Source of the DNA: Mesorhizobium sp.
GTDB taxonomy: Bacteria > Pseudomonadota > Alphaproteobacteria > Rhizobiales > Rhizobiaceae
NCBI RefSeq assembly: GCF_023954305.1
Contig: NZ_JAMLIG010000003.1
Location: 1 to 64,000 of the forward strand
Length of the DNA: 64,000 nucleotides
Direction of reading: 5' to 3'
Every line of letters starts with the position of its first letter. Position 1 is the first letter of the stretch. The position numbers and the translations under genes are program-made. Positions 26,419 through 35,455 of the stretch are shown here, piece after piece. A model generated the notes under the pieces. That model made no database searches. It saw nothing but the letters and a program-made list of their open reading frames with translations, and was not told the origin of the DNA.

Positions 26419-27191
26419 CCGCGCGGAACGATCTCGCTGCGGCGCAACGTCAATGAGAACTCATTGGTGATCGTGCTGCCGTCTTGAGCCTTTTGTGTCA
26501 TTCCGCCAGCATGGTAGGTTTTGTCAGGTCGCTGCTGCAAAGTCGCGGTATGAAGCAGCGCGACGAAATCGGCCGGCGGAATCGGAAGCGCCGTGCCGAA
26601 GCACGGAGTGGTGTAGCCTTGCGCAACAGCTTCGACCCCCACGGCTTCAAGCTTCATGACGGTCGCGCCGCGGGCCAACGTACCCGTTAGACGCGCCTTT
26701 CCGACCGACGGTGTCGCTGTCGTGATGCTCGGGCACAGCCCGGTCTCCCGGTCTTCGCCGTCCATGAAGACTTTTCCCTCGATCGCGCCGGTCAGGTTGC
26801 CTCGTCCGTCATCGTTGACCTTCAGTTTGGCATTGCCGGAGAATTTCGTCCACGACCCGCCGGGCGTCTGCGCGTTCATCGACCATGTCAGGCCTCCGGA
26901 CCACACCGACATGGCCGTTTGCGCTCGTACGTCTTGCGAACCGCCAACGAAAAACATTGCCGCTGTCATGAACACAACACTGAGCCTGATCCCTACCAGA
27001 CCCGGGCTCGAGCGAGTTATGGTCTTCTTGCCGGCCGATGCGGCTGCCAATCGATTCCCTCCGTGCTGGCCCCCTGGGCTTGGCCTCGTCGGGGCCGAGA
27101 TAGTGATAGCAATCTGCTCACCCGCCTTCACCCAACTCGCTCTGGTGGTAACCGAGGTCGTATTCCGCGGCGGCTGGCCGTTGCGCCTCAA
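26415..27191 (-). CDS. Exported protein, paralogue of its downstream neighbour
   Basis: The 258-residue frame has a TTG start overlapping the previous stop. Its first 60 or so residues are basic and low in hydrophobics; a signal-like segment (LSVVFMTAAMFFVGG, cleavage after VRA near 90) follows, so the true start could be internal. The mature domain VWSGGLTWS ... KFSGNAKLKVNDDGRGNL ... TYHAGG ... LRRSEIVPRG is homologous to the next gene product. Both have two to three cysteines in similar places. Function unknown. Confidence 0.6.
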   Translation of the reverse strand: MRRNGQPPRNTTSVTTRASWVKAGEQIAITISAPTRPSPGGQHGGNRLAAASAGKKTITRSSPGLVGIRLSVVFMTAAMFFVGGSQDVRAQTAMSVWSGGLTWSMNAQTPGGSWTKFSGNAKLKVNDDGRGNLTGAIEGKVFMDGEDRETGLCPSITTATPSVGKARLTGTLARGATVMKLEAVGVEAVAQGYTTPCFGTALPIPPADFVALLHTATLQQRPDKTYHAGGMTQKAQDGSTITNEFSLTLRRSEIVPRG

Positions 27192-27580
27192 CTCGTACGC
27201 TGTATCATGGCCTTCTGTGCCGCAGAATACAGCCGCCTCGACGAATAGACGGCTCGCGACAGTAATCCCGTAGCGTCCAGGCCCGCCACGACTGCGTCCC
27301 GGCGGGCCACTCCTTCAGTCGTAACGGTGCGGAACCGGCGCAGGAAGCAATCGCCAAACGGCGGCGGCTGGACCGTGGTCGCAAGCCGCTTAAGGATTCC
27401 AAGCATCGGTGTAGCACACTCGGGCGTCTTGATTATCAGGTAGCTAGAGAAATCCGAAAGGCGGGCGTCCCGCGCCTGCTCTCCCAGGGCGCCGGAATAA
27501 GACGCCGACAATGAGGTCCACGCAGGCGTCGCTACGACCGTGAATTCAATCCGCCCGCTCTCAGACAGGATTGCGAACAT
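27188..27580 (-). CDS. Hypothetical protein in the VWA operon
   Basis: The 130-residue product has no signal peptide and no family I recognise. It contains SYLIIKTPECATPMLGILKR and an arginine-rich C-terminus. GGGGAG lies 3 bases before ATG 27580, rather close. It is 12 bases after the VWA gene stop, and its own stop overlaps the next start as TTGA. Codon choice is GC-rich like its neighbours. Tight packing argues that it is real, but it could be a degenerate frame. Confidence 0.45.
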   Translation of the reverse strand: MFAILSESGRIEFTVVATPAWTSLSASYSGALGEQARDARLSDFSSYLIIKTPECATPMLGILKRLATTVQPPPFGDCFLRRFRTVTTEGVARRDAVVAGLDATGLLSRAVYSSRRLYSAAQKAMIQRTS

Positions 27581-27592
27581 ATGCTCCCCAAA

Positions 27593-28888
27593 CTATTGCG
27601 AATTCACCTCCAGTACTGAACCTTCCTCTGCCTGAAACGGAATCTGGTTGCCGTCAACCTCCACGATGTAATCACCGGGCGGCAGCGCCGCCCGCCAGGT
27701 GACGGCATCGAAACGGAATGCCTCTTCGCCATTCTGTGTCTTCACGTTTGCTTTTTTCCATTGCAGATTCTCATTGAGGATGACCGCAGCCGGCTTAAGC
27801 ACCGTTGTCGTGCCGCCATCGACCTTGACGTACCGCCATTCGGTGTTCCGGAAGCGCAAATCGTAGACCCCCGGCATCAAGGTCATTCTTGTGGTCACAG
27901 GGTCGAATTTTCCATACTTCGCAGCCGTTTCGGAATCGACAACCGTGGCGCTTACATGAACGCTCGGATCGCCGGACTCAACCCGCAGCTCGCCGGGCTC
28001 GATCGTCGTCTTTTCGCCCGGACGCACTTCAACGCCCTTCCAGCTGCCCGAGCCAAATTTTACCTCGTAGATGCCGGCGGGCAATTCGACCTCCATGTGC
28101 ATTCGGTCGAACTTTGCCACTTCTTGGCCAGTCGCCGAATCGAGGACCGGCAAGGTGATCCAGGCTGACGTCGTCCTCAGCTTGCCTTTTTTCGCCTTTG
28201 CGGGAAGCGCAACGACGGTCTTGCTGCAGGCGTTTAGCGCGGACTCCATCATTTCCGGCAGCTCCGGGCCGATAGGCGCGTCGAAGTAGGATCCGCCCGT
28301 TGCTCTGGCAACCGCTTGAAGCTGCATGCGCGCAGCCGCGTCGGCGATGAAGCCGACCGTATGCACCGTGATTCCGGCGTCCGCCAGCTCCTTGCCCGCG
28401 AGCGCCGGGTCGCCGTCGCAAGTCTCCTTACCGTCGCTCACCAGCACGATCGTCCGTTTTCTGGCATCTGCACGGAAATCTCTGGCCGCCTGCGTGAGCA
28501 CATAGGCAATCGGCGTATAGCCTTGCGCCTTCGCCGCATCGACGGAGGCGGCAATCTGGCCGGCGCTCGTACTCGCAGGGCCGAAGGGGACGGCAACGGC
28601 CGTGTCGAGACAGTTATGGTCAGCGCGCGGCGACTTGGAGCCGTAGAGGCGCAAGGCGAGCTGCGCATCGCCAGGCAGGAACCTCGCGACGTCCTTGGTG
28701 GCCCGACGCGCCACTTGAAATCGCGATTCTCCGCTGGGAAGCATTGCGTTCATACTGCCGGACGCGTCGAGGATCATCAGAACGGAACGGTCGGCAGTGT
28801 TACAGGTTAGTGCCAATGCCGTCGGGACAAGACCGACGCTAGACAGCCCGGTCAGCGCGATGCCGCGGAACAAAGTGCCAAAGCCCAT
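27593..28888 (-). CDS. Exported von Willebrand factor A protein with three beta-domain repeats
   Basis: The 431-residue protein has a signal peptide (cleavage after ALA near 26) and a VWA domain (about 33-215) with an intact metal-ion-dependent adhesion site: DASGSMN, the Thr in GYTPIAY, and the Asp in VLVSDGKETCDGD. Three tandem units of about 60-70 residues follow (about 236-308, 309-372, 373-431), each with an (A)G-x-Y-x-V/L-x-F strand pair as in PEGA-type repeats. Such proteins bind proteins in a metal-dependent way on the cell surface or in the periplasm. It heads an operon of unknown exported proteins, so it may be their scaffold (inference). Confidence 0.85.
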   Translation of the reverse strand: MGFGTLFRGIALTGLSSVGLVPTALALTCNTADRSVLMILDASGSMNAMLPSGESRFQVARRATKDVARFLPGDAQLALRLYGSKSPRADHNCLDTAVAVPFGPASTSAGQIAASVDAAKAQGYTPIAYVLTQAARDFRADARKRTIVLVSDGKETCDGDPALAGKELADAGITVHTVGFIADAAARMQLQAVARATGGSYFDAPIGPELPEMMESALNACSKTVVALPAKAKKGKLRTTSAWITLPVLDSATGQEVAKFDRMHMEVELPAGIYEVKFGSGSWKGVEVRPGEKTTIEPGELRVESGDPSVHVSATVVDSETAAKYGKFDPVTTRMTLMPGVYDLRFRNTEWRYVKVDGGTTTVLKPAAVILNENLQWKKANVKTQNGEEAFRFDAVTWRAALPPGDYIVEVDGNQIPFQAEEGSVLEVNSQ

Positions 28889-29274
28889 GGACTTCCTCCA
28901 CTACACAGGCTCATATCATAGGCGAAAAACTTGCTCTTTGCGAGAGTGGGGCTTCATTTCTGTGGGAAGGGCTCCGACCGCATCTGCGCCGGTCCCCTTC
29001 TCTGGACCGCCGGAAGGTAGAGTTTTTCGGCCTTTTTCACGATGACGGGTTGGTGGCGCCATCGGGATTGAGCAACGAGATCGGCACCTTGTGCCCTATC
29101 GCCCCATTGCGGGCGCACCTCGTTGTAGTATCTGCGTAAATCCTCCATCTTTTCTGCCGCATCGGCAAGCGTCAGGAACCAGCGGGCGTTCAGATGGCGT
29201 AGTCGGGGCTTCGGTTCCGGAGACGCCGGTGCTTTCCTGACCGGCATGTTCAACTGCCAGGAAGGAGGCAAGCA
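28889..29274 (-). mobile_element. Region with an IS3-family transposase 3' fragment
   Basis: On the minus strand about 29037-29200 encodes LNARWFLTLADAAEKMEDLR and RRYYNEVRP, then after a frame change GAIGHKVPISLLNPDGATNP followed by a stop. This is the C-terminal tail of an IS3-family (IS407-like) OrfB integrase. The rest of the element is missing. The left 150 bases hold the probable promoter of the VWA operon. Confidence 0.65.
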
Positions 29275-29746
29275 TGACTGATCTCTATGTAGGTCTGGAT
29301 GTGTCGCTGGAGCTGACGAATGTGTGCGTCTTCGACGGGGATGGGCGCCCCGGTGCACGAGGCCCTCGTCGGATCTGACCCGGAGACGATCGCCGCCGAG
29401 CTGAAGCGGATCGGTGTGGGCTTCGTCCGCGTCGGCCTGGAGGCCGGACCGCTGTCGCACTGGATGTTCTTCGGCCTGAAGGAGGCTGGGCTACCGGCGG
29501 TTAGCATCGAGGCCAGGCACGCCAAGGCGGCCATGGTCTCGATGAACCGCAACAAGAACGACCGCAACGATGCCCGATCGATCGCGCATCTGATCCGCTC
29601 GGGCTGGTTCAAGGCGGTGCATGTGAAGTCGGTGGCCAGCCAAGCTGCGCTCGCTGTTGGTGGCGAGGGAGTTCTTCGTCAACAAATTGCGTGACCACGA
29701 GAACGAGATCCGCGGCCTGGTGCGGCCCTTCAGCTTGGTGATGTGA
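29275..29746 (+). pseudogene. IS110-family transposase fragment with frameshifts
   Basis: GGAGGCAAGC precedes ATG 29275, and the product begins MTDLYVGLDVSLELTNVCVF. It shifts frame, continues as VGFVRVGLEAGPLSHWMFFG and NKNDRNDARSIAHLIRSGWF, shifts again to LVAREFFVNKLRDHENEIRG, and ends. About 200 C-terminal residues are absent. With the intact IS110 at 23.6 kb it flanks the VWA operon in the same orientation, although the two differ in sequence. Confidence 0.8.
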
Positions 29747-29920
29747 GCGGAGCCTTCGGCGACGACCCGCAGCGCCTCGGGGGTCCGCTACGAGGCGGAT
29801 CACCTCTGGCGCAGTCGTGTAATACCGGAGCGGGCTTCCCTCAGGCAGTCATCAAGGTCGGCACGACGGTCCGGCGCGGCAGCCGGGTTCGTCGGGCAGG
29901 TCCATCCGAGAGGATGCTGG

Positions 29921-30733
29921 CTATGGTTTCGTGGCCGTCACCTTCAGGAAGGTCGCCGGAATCTCAGTCCTGTTCTCATCCCCACGGTTATGCTGCTCGA
30001 ACAGCCGGCTCAACTCGGCGTCCAGCTGTTCCGCTCGTCCTTCCTTTGTGGCAGCCTCGAACGCGTTCATCGTCGGGCCGTAGTATTCCTTGAAGGTCCG
30101 GAACAGCTCGCTCGGCGGTCCGGGATGCCGGAATACATACGTCTCGCGCTCGCATGAGATGTTCTCGGCCGGCACTCCGGCCGCGCCGAAGCGCTCGCGC
30201 ACGTTATCCTCGACTCCCCAGGTCACCGGGCTAACAAACCCTTCGGGCGGCGGCAGCGTATAGGCGGCGCTGGTTTTGAGGACCTGCGCGATAAGAGTCG
30301 GGTCGCCCGGGATCCAGTTTCCCATCACGATGCGGCCTCCCTTCCGGGTCACCCGCACCATTTCGCGCGCCACATCGAAGGGGCGCGGAGCGAACATGGC
30401 ACCGAACATGCTGATCACGAGATCGAAGCTGTCGTCGCTAAGATCTTTGAGGTCGGATGCGTCGCCTTCCTTAAAGCGGAGATTGTCGAGGCCGGCCGCC
30501 ATCGCGCGCGCCTTGCCTGCGGCGACCAGGTTCGAGGCGATGTCCACGCCAAGGACGTTGGCGCCTCTTTGCGCGGCCGGAAGGGCAGTCGTGCCGTCTC
30601 CGCAGCCAAGGTCGAGCACGTCCATGCCCGGCCGCAGGCCCACGCCTTCGACCAGCGCCGCTCCGCTCTCGCGCATCGCCGCCGCGATCTTGGTGAAGTC
30701 GCCCTTCTCCCATAGTGCCTTGTTCGGGTTCAT
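29921..30733 (-). CDS. Class I SAM-dependent methyltransferase
   Basis: The 270-residue protein has a Rossmann-type methyltransferase domain: motif I VLDLGCGDGTTALP (about 39-52), GVDIASNLVAAG at the end of strand 2, EGDASDL, FDLVISMFGAMFAPRP and RVTRKGGRIVMGNW. It fits the UbiE/class I group acting on small molecules. GAGAGGAGAGAAGCG precedes ATG 30733. It is divergent from an HxlR-type regulator gene, a common arrangement in which the regulator controls its neighbour. The substrate is unknown. Confidence 0.88.
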   Translation of the reverse strand: MNPNKALWEKGDFTKIAAAMRESGAALVEGVGLRPGMDVLDLGCGDGTTALPAAQRGANVLGVDIASNLVAAGKARAMAAGLDNLRFKEGDASDLKDLSDDSFDLVISMFGAMFAPRPFDVAREMVRVTRKGGRIVMGNWIPGDPTLIAQVLKTSAAYTLPPPEGFVSPVTWGVEDNVRERFGAAGVPAENISCERETYVFRHPGPPSELFRTFKEYYGPTMNAFEAATKEGRAEQLDAELSRLFEQHNRGDENRTEIPATFLKVTATKP

Positions 30734-31142
30734 CGCTTCTCTCCTCTCGTGAATGGTGCGGGATTCATCAGGTCTACGCTGATCGTTCCCGCTACTCTCC
30801 GGCTATTTAGAGCCGTGGCCCGTCGCTCGAGGGCCTGCCAACCGACCGCACGTCGGGACTCCAGAGACATTTCGATCGGACGGCTCTATCGTCAGGCTCT
30901 CAATCTGCAGGGTCAAGGCTATCCTCAAAAGTTGAGGCATCGCACATACCGTCGGTGTCATCAATGTCGGCCGATCGCATAGGTGCCCCCCCCGCTCTGC
31001 TGAAGCGTTGCGAACAGGATAGCGCTGCAGCCGGACGTACATCCACTACACGGGTTGAAGAAGATCCACTACACTTTCGGAAGTAGCCGCGCCCCCTCGC
31101 AATGGCGCATCATCGCGTGCAACACCGGTTCGGAGAAGTGCC
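30734..31142. promoter_or_regulatory. Divergent promoter region with 11-bp direct repeats
   Basis: This 409-base gap separates the methyltransferase and HxlR-type genes. The 11-base word ATCCACTACAC occurs at 31041-31051 and again at 31064-31074, 23 bases apart, about two helical turns. The repeats lie about 70-100 bases before the regulator start and are candidates for its operator. An 8-base C tract (30988-30995 region) also occurs. No gene was seen. Confidence 0.45.
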
Positions 31143-31964
31143 ATGGCAACCCAAGGTTACCAGCAATTCTGCCCTGTCGCGATGGCGTGCGAGATGGTGG
31201 AATCCCGCTGGACCATGCTCATCTTGTGCGAGATGTGGTCGGGCTCGACCCGCTTCTCCGAAATTCAGCGTGGCGTTCCGGGCATGTCACCCAGCCTGCT
31301 CTCGCGGCGTCGAAAGGAGATGGAGGTGAATGGCCTCGTGACCCGCACGACGGCTCCCGACGGGCATAGCGACTACGGCACGACACCCATAGCTGACGAG
31401 CTCGAGCCTCTGGTGCACGCCCTCGGAGCCTGGGCACACCGGCACGTCGACCCGGGCCTCCAGCTCGAGTGCCTCGATGACCACCTCCTCATGTGGAACA
31501 TCCGGCGCAAAATCGACGTCAGGGAGCTGCCTCGTCGTAAGGTTGTTATCCAGTTCATTCTTAAGATCGACGGAAAACCGGACTGCAGCTAATGGCTGAT
31601 TGTCCGACCGGACGGCGCAACCGACCTGTGCGTGATTGATCCCAGGTTCGATGTCGATCTCTATATCTCAGCCAGTCTGCGAGCACTCACCTCGGTCTGG
31701 ATGGGGCACAGCAGCTTCGCGCACGAGATCGCGGGGGAACAGATCGTCATGATCGGCAACAAGGCACTTGCGCGATCAATGCCCCGGTGGCTGCAACGGA
31801 GTAGCTTTGCCGCGTCCAGGCCAAGTGCTACAGCGTCGCCCCTGTCCGACCGGCTGTCCAAGGAGCGACCCCTTGTGGGCAAGCAGCTACTTCGGGTGGG
31901 CCGTCTGGAAGCGACTGACCGGCTACCACGCCCGAAGCCGGATCGAGAGTCCTTGCGCAGATGA
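31143..31964 (+). pseudogene. HxlR-family regulator split by one in-frame stop
   Basis: From ATG 31143 (GGAGAAG upstream) the product has an HxlR winged helix (about 10-100: CPVAMACEMVESRWTMLIL, FSEIQRGVPGMSPSLLSRR) and ends at a TAA at 31590-31592 after KPDCS. The same frame then continues without interruption as WLIVRPDGATDLCVIDPRFD and DLYISASLRALTSVWMG to 31964. That is the SCP2-like C-terminal domain found in longer HxlR proteins. One base change in a Tyr codon would explain it. The 149-residue N-terminal piece may still bind DNA. Beyond about residue 225 the sequence is probably read-through. Confidence 0.75.
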
Positions 31965-32125
31965 CAAAGGCGCTCCGCGCTCACGGACGGCACCGCGCTG
32001 GAGGGCAAAGCGGATCTCCCCCTCGTCGTCGACCACAATGCGATCGATCAGAGCGAGATGGTCGGCACGCCGGCGCCCGATCCTTGATGACGGTGCCTGT
32101 CTCCGACCCCTCTTGTCGCGCGGCG

Positions 32126-33055
32126 TCATTCTGTCCTGTAGACCTCGGTGCTCAGATACTTGATACCGGTGTCGCACATCAGTGTCACTATGGTTGCCTG
32201 CGGCCCGAGCCGTTCGGCCAGCTGCAGCGCCGCCACAACATTCGCCCCCGAAGATGCGCCGCCGAACAAGCCCTCTTCGCGGGCCAGCCGCCGCGACATC
32301 GCCATCGCTTCGGCAGCCGGGACCGGGATGATCTCATCGGCCAGACTGGGTTTCCATAGCGGCACGATATAGCCCATTCCGATGCCCTCGATTAGGTTTG
32401 CCCCGGGATTACCACCCGACAGCACCGGCGATTCGGCGGGCTCGACCGCGACGATGCGGATGGCCGAATCATGCAGGTGCAGTGCCTCGGCGGTGCCGCG
32501 CAGCGATCCGCCGGTTCCCACCCCTTGAACAAAGGCGTGAATGCGCCCGTCGGCCTGGGACCAGATTTCATGGCCCAGATCCGCATAGCCGGTCAGAACA
32601 TCGGCGTTGTTGAACTGATCCGCCCAGAAATGGCCCGGCTGCTGGCTGAGCTGCCGCGAGGTCTCGATCAGCGCCGTCACAAGGTCCACCGTGATCTTCT
32701 TGTTGTCGCTGCGCAGAAGTTCGAGCTCCGCCCCAAGGGCCTGCATATGTGCCAGCTTTTCCGTGCTGAACGCATCGGAGGAAACCAGCAGACATTTGTA
32801 GCCCAAGGCGACCGCCACACTGGCCAGCGAAGTTCCGGTGCTGCCGCTGGTGCATTCGACAATCGTATCGCCAGGCTGTAACCGCTCCGCTTGCGCGGCA
32901 CCGCGCACGATCGCCAGCGCGGCCCGGTCCTTCATGCTGCCGGTGGGATTGGCCGATTCCAGCTTGACCAGCACACGCGCATGGCCTGGCGGCACCACCC
33001 GACGCAGCGGGACCAAGGGGGTATTGCCAATCAGGTCAATCACGCTGGTCTGCAT
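32126..33055 (-). CDS. Cysteine synthase/CBS-type PLP enzyme
   Basis: The 309-residue protein has the fold-type II PLP motifs of the cysteine synthase family: IGNTPLVPL, the Schiff-base Lys in PTGSMKDRAA (about 41), the substrate loop ECTSGSTGTS, the phosphate-binding GVGTGGSLRG and C-terminal GGASSGANV. GGGGGA lies 5 bases before ATG 33055. Members make cysteine from O-acetyl- or O-phosphoserine, or act on related beta-substituted serines. The exact substrate cannot be told. A decayed homologue sits 88 bases upstream on the same strand. Confidence 0.9.
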   Translation of the reverse strand: MQTSVIDLIGNTPLVPLRRVVPPGHARVLVKLESANPTGSMKDRAALAIVRGAAQAERLQPGDTIVECTSGSTGTSLASVAVALGYKCLLVSSDAFSTEKLAHMQALGAELELLRSDNKKITVDLVTALIETSRQLSQQPGHFWADQFNNADVLTGYADLGHEIWSQADGRIHAFVQGVGTGGSLRGTAEALHLHDSAIRIVAVEPAESPVLSGGNPGANLIEGIGMGYIVPLWKPSLADEIIPVPAAEAMAMSRRLAREEGLFGGASSGANVVAALQLAERLGPQATIVTLMCDTGIKYLSTEVYRTE

Positions 33056-33143
33056 GCCGTCCCCCAAGGATCCGGCTTCGCCCACCTGGTTTCAGGCCGA
33101 AACCCTGACGCATCCTAGCACAAATTCCGTTGCCAAGGCCCCC

Positions 33144-33850
33144 CTAAGACGGGCAGCGAAACACATCGGTGCTGGGGTAACGCAGGCCGGAATCGACGAT
33201 CAGCGTCGCAACCGTCTTGTGCGGCCTCAGCCGGTCGGCAATCCGCAGGGCCGCAGCGATATTGGCTCCGGTCGACGTGCCGGCAAAGATCGCTTCGTCA
33301 CGGCCCAGATGCCGGGCCATTGCCTTGGCCTCTTCGGTCGAGACCGTCAGAATTTCGGTGACCTCGTCGGGATGCCAGAGGGGCGGCAGAAACCCAAGGC
33401 CGATCCCCTCGATCTTGTGCGATCCCGGCGGTCGCCCAGACAGCACTGCCGATTCGGCAGGCTCAACGGCATAGACAGGCAGCGCAGGATTGTACCGACG
33501 CAGCGCCCGGCTCATGCCGTGCAGCGAATGCGCAGTGCTGACGGCATGGACCAGCGCGTCCACCTGGCCGGCAGTCTGCTGCCAGATCTCCTCGCCCAGG
33601 CCGGCATAGCCATCGGCTCCGTCTTCATTGTTCAGCTGATCGGCCCACCAGTGGCCGGGCTGACGGCTGATCTGATCCGCCTTGGCGATCATCGCCTGGA
33701 TCAGCTCCTTTGTGATCTTCTAGTTCGGGACATCGGTAATCGTGGCGCCGTATGCCAGCATTGCAAACCGTTTCTCCTCGCTGAATGCATCGGAAAACGC
33801 GAAATGGGTATTATAACCAAGCGCGCATGCCGCTGCTTGCTGGCAGGATC
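33144..33850 (-). pseudogene. Cysteine-synthase-like gene, 5' truncated and interrupted by a stop
   Basis: The frame reads CALGYNTHFAFSDAFSEEKR and TITDVPN, then a TAG stop (33720-33722), then KITKELIQAMIAKADQISRQ and on to the C-terminus ending STDVFRCPS. This is the second two thirds of a PLP-dependent cysteine-synthase-type enzyme. The N-terminal third with the PLP-binding lysine is missing, replaced by the DUF982 gene. The phosphate loop is also changed (AVSTAHSLHG). Nonfunctional paralogue of the adjacent intact gene. Confidence 0.8.
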
Positions 33851-34143
33851 GGTCGGGCATCATTCGACAGCGGGAGCGACGCGGCCTCGGCAAGAAGGAT
33901 GTCATTGCGGTGCGCAAAGGCGAGGAATGTCGCGCGCCCGGTTTCGGCATCGATCTCGCTGGCAAGCACTGCCTTGCACGCGTTGAGCGCGACCACATGC
34001 GCGCCGTTACGACTGGCAGCGGGCAAGTCCTGGAGCAGCGCGTAGGCTTCCACTACCATCTCGATCCGGACGGGCAAACCCATTCCGACCAGGACCGTCA
34101 CGGGTTCTTCAAACGGATGTGAGGCATGGCTTGATCCTTTCAA
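33811..34143 (-). CDS. DUF982 family protein
   Basis: The 110-residue protein matches DUF982: FEEPVTVLVGMGLPVRIEMV, an EAYALLQDLP helix, NGAHVVALNACKAVLAS and ARTATFLAFAHRNDILL-like C-terminal helix. The family is common in rhizobia and has no known function. The start is TTG 34143, whose TTGA overlaps the TGA of the preceding HTH gene; no ribosome site is present, so translation probably depends on coupling. The last 15 residues run into the broken cysteine-synthase gene, so the native C-terminus may have been changed. Confidence 0.7.
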   Translation of the reverse strand: MKGSSHASHPFEEPVTVLVGMGLPVRIEMVVEAYALLQDLPAASRNGAHVVALNACKAVLASEIDAETGRATFLAFAHRNDILLAEAASLPLSNDARPILPASSGMRAWL

Positions 34144-34505
34144 GGCAGGTTGGCGTAATGCGATCGGCGGCACGGAGATGCCACATGGAGCGAACACACG
34201 TCTCGGACACTGCTGTGCACCACGCGAGGTGGAATATCCGGAAGGATCTGCTGCGGAAGGACAATCTGCGCATCGCTAGCAGGTGCGTAGCCCTTCCTGG
34301 AAGAAGCCTGATCGAGGTTCGGCGCAGGTAGGGACCGGTGTGCCTTCACCAGCGCCTCAAGCCAAGCGATGACCGCGAGCGGTACCGGCGCGCGTCCCTC
34401 CAGCCAAGCCGTCACATCCGAGGAGGGTTGCCCGAGTTCTTGGGCAACGTCGTCGGCCGACCAACGCAATGCTTTCAGGCATTCGCGTGCGCGCCCCGCC
34501 ATCAT
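34140..34505 (-). CDS. Small helix-turn-helix protein
   Basis: The 121-residue product contains an XRE-like helix-turn-helix near its start (ECLKALRWSADDVAQELGQP followed by DVTAWLEGRAPVPL). The C-terminal 50 residues have low complexity and may be disordered. ATG 34505 overlaps the TGA of the ABC permease as ATGA, and the stop overlaps the DUF982 start. It may regulate this operon (inference). Confidence 0.65.
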   Translation of the reverse strand: MMAGRARECLKALRWSADDVAQELGQPSSDVTAWLEGRAPVPLAVIAWLEALVKAHRSLPAPNLDQASSRKGYAPASDAQIVLPQQILPDIPPRVVHSSVRDVCSLHVASPCRRSHYANLP

Positions 34506-35455
34506 GCCCGTACCTCCTGCCGCTGGAAGACGACATAGGCGAGCGTGAATAGGATGAGCATCGCCGCGACGAGCCCGGAGATCTGTGGCCAGACGATCAG
34601 CAAGCTCTGCAAGGTCGGCAACGGCGCCCCGATGACGGCGCCCTCAAGCTGATCGTAGAACAGCGGCCCGACTGAGCGCGCCGCCGGATCGAGCAGCAGC
34701 CCGGTAACCTCGCCGTAGAGCGTCTGCGGCGAGAAGCGAGCGATCGCCTGATGCCATTCGAACTGCGTCAGGATCGTCACCGGATCGAGCGGGTCGATCG
34801 GCGCAACGGCGCCCGCCAGAAGCGGCGCGATCATTCCCCAGAAGACGGTCAGGACCAGCCAGACCGACAGCGCGGCTAGCGCTGAGGTGGCCGGCGAGCG
34901 GATGACCGTCGAAAAGGCGATGGCGAGCGCCAGCCAGACGCCCGCATAGGCAAGCGTGGCGGCGAGCCAGAACACACCCCGCACGATATCTGCCCCCGAT
35001 GGCGGCAGGCCGAGGAACAGAATGCCGAGTCCGATCATGAGCTGCCAGAGCGTCAGCAACGCAATCGCGATGATCAGAAGGCCGCCGAGGAACTTCCCGA
35101 ACAGCACGGCGTCGCGATAGATCGGTTGTGAAAGCAGCCGGCTCATGGTGCGGCGGTTGTATTCGCCATTGATGGCGTCGAAGCCGAGTGCGATGGCTAC
35201 CAACGGCAGCAGGAAGCCCAGGAAGGCTGCGAAGGACGGCAACGGCTCGCGCGCCACCGTGAAGAGCTTCAGGAACAGGTAGGCGTCCTCGGCCGTGGTA
35301 TCCTTGATCCGTCCAATGGCGCCATAGACCGCGCCGATGGCCGTCAACAGCACCAGCAACATGATCAGATGCATACGCGCGCTGGTCATGTGATCGGCAG
35401 CTTCCTTGAGTGCAACCGTGCCGACGCCCTTGAGTGGTGAGCCTTCACGCCGCAT
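34502..35455 (-). CDS. ABC-2 type permease (NosY-like)
   Basis: The 317-residue protein has an N-terminal segment, a first membrane helix (about 22-44), a long loop with FDAINGEYNRRTMSRLLSQP characteristic of NosY/GldF-like ABC-2 permeases, and five more helices. The start MRREGSPLKG overlaps the ATPase 3' end by 11 bases; a longer version is possible but would run antisense-like. With the ATPase and the NEW3 protein it forms an export-type ABC complex. The substrate is unknown. Confidence 0.85.
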   Translation of the reverse strand: MRREGSPLKGVGTVALKEAADHMTSARMHLIMLLVLLTAIGAVYGAIGRIKDTTAEDAYLFLKLFTVAREPLPSFAAFLGFLLPLVAIALGFDAINGEYNRRTMSRLLSQPIYRDAVLFGKFLGGLLIIAIALLTLWQLMIGLGILFLGLPPSGADIVRGVFWLAATLAYAGVWLALAIAFSTVIRSPATSALAALSVWLVLTVFWGMIAPLLAGAVAPIDPLDPVTILTQFEWHQAIARFSPQTLYGEVTGLLLDPAARSVGPLFYDQLEGAVIGAPLPTLQSLLIVWPQISGLVAAMLILFTLAYVVFQRQEVRA

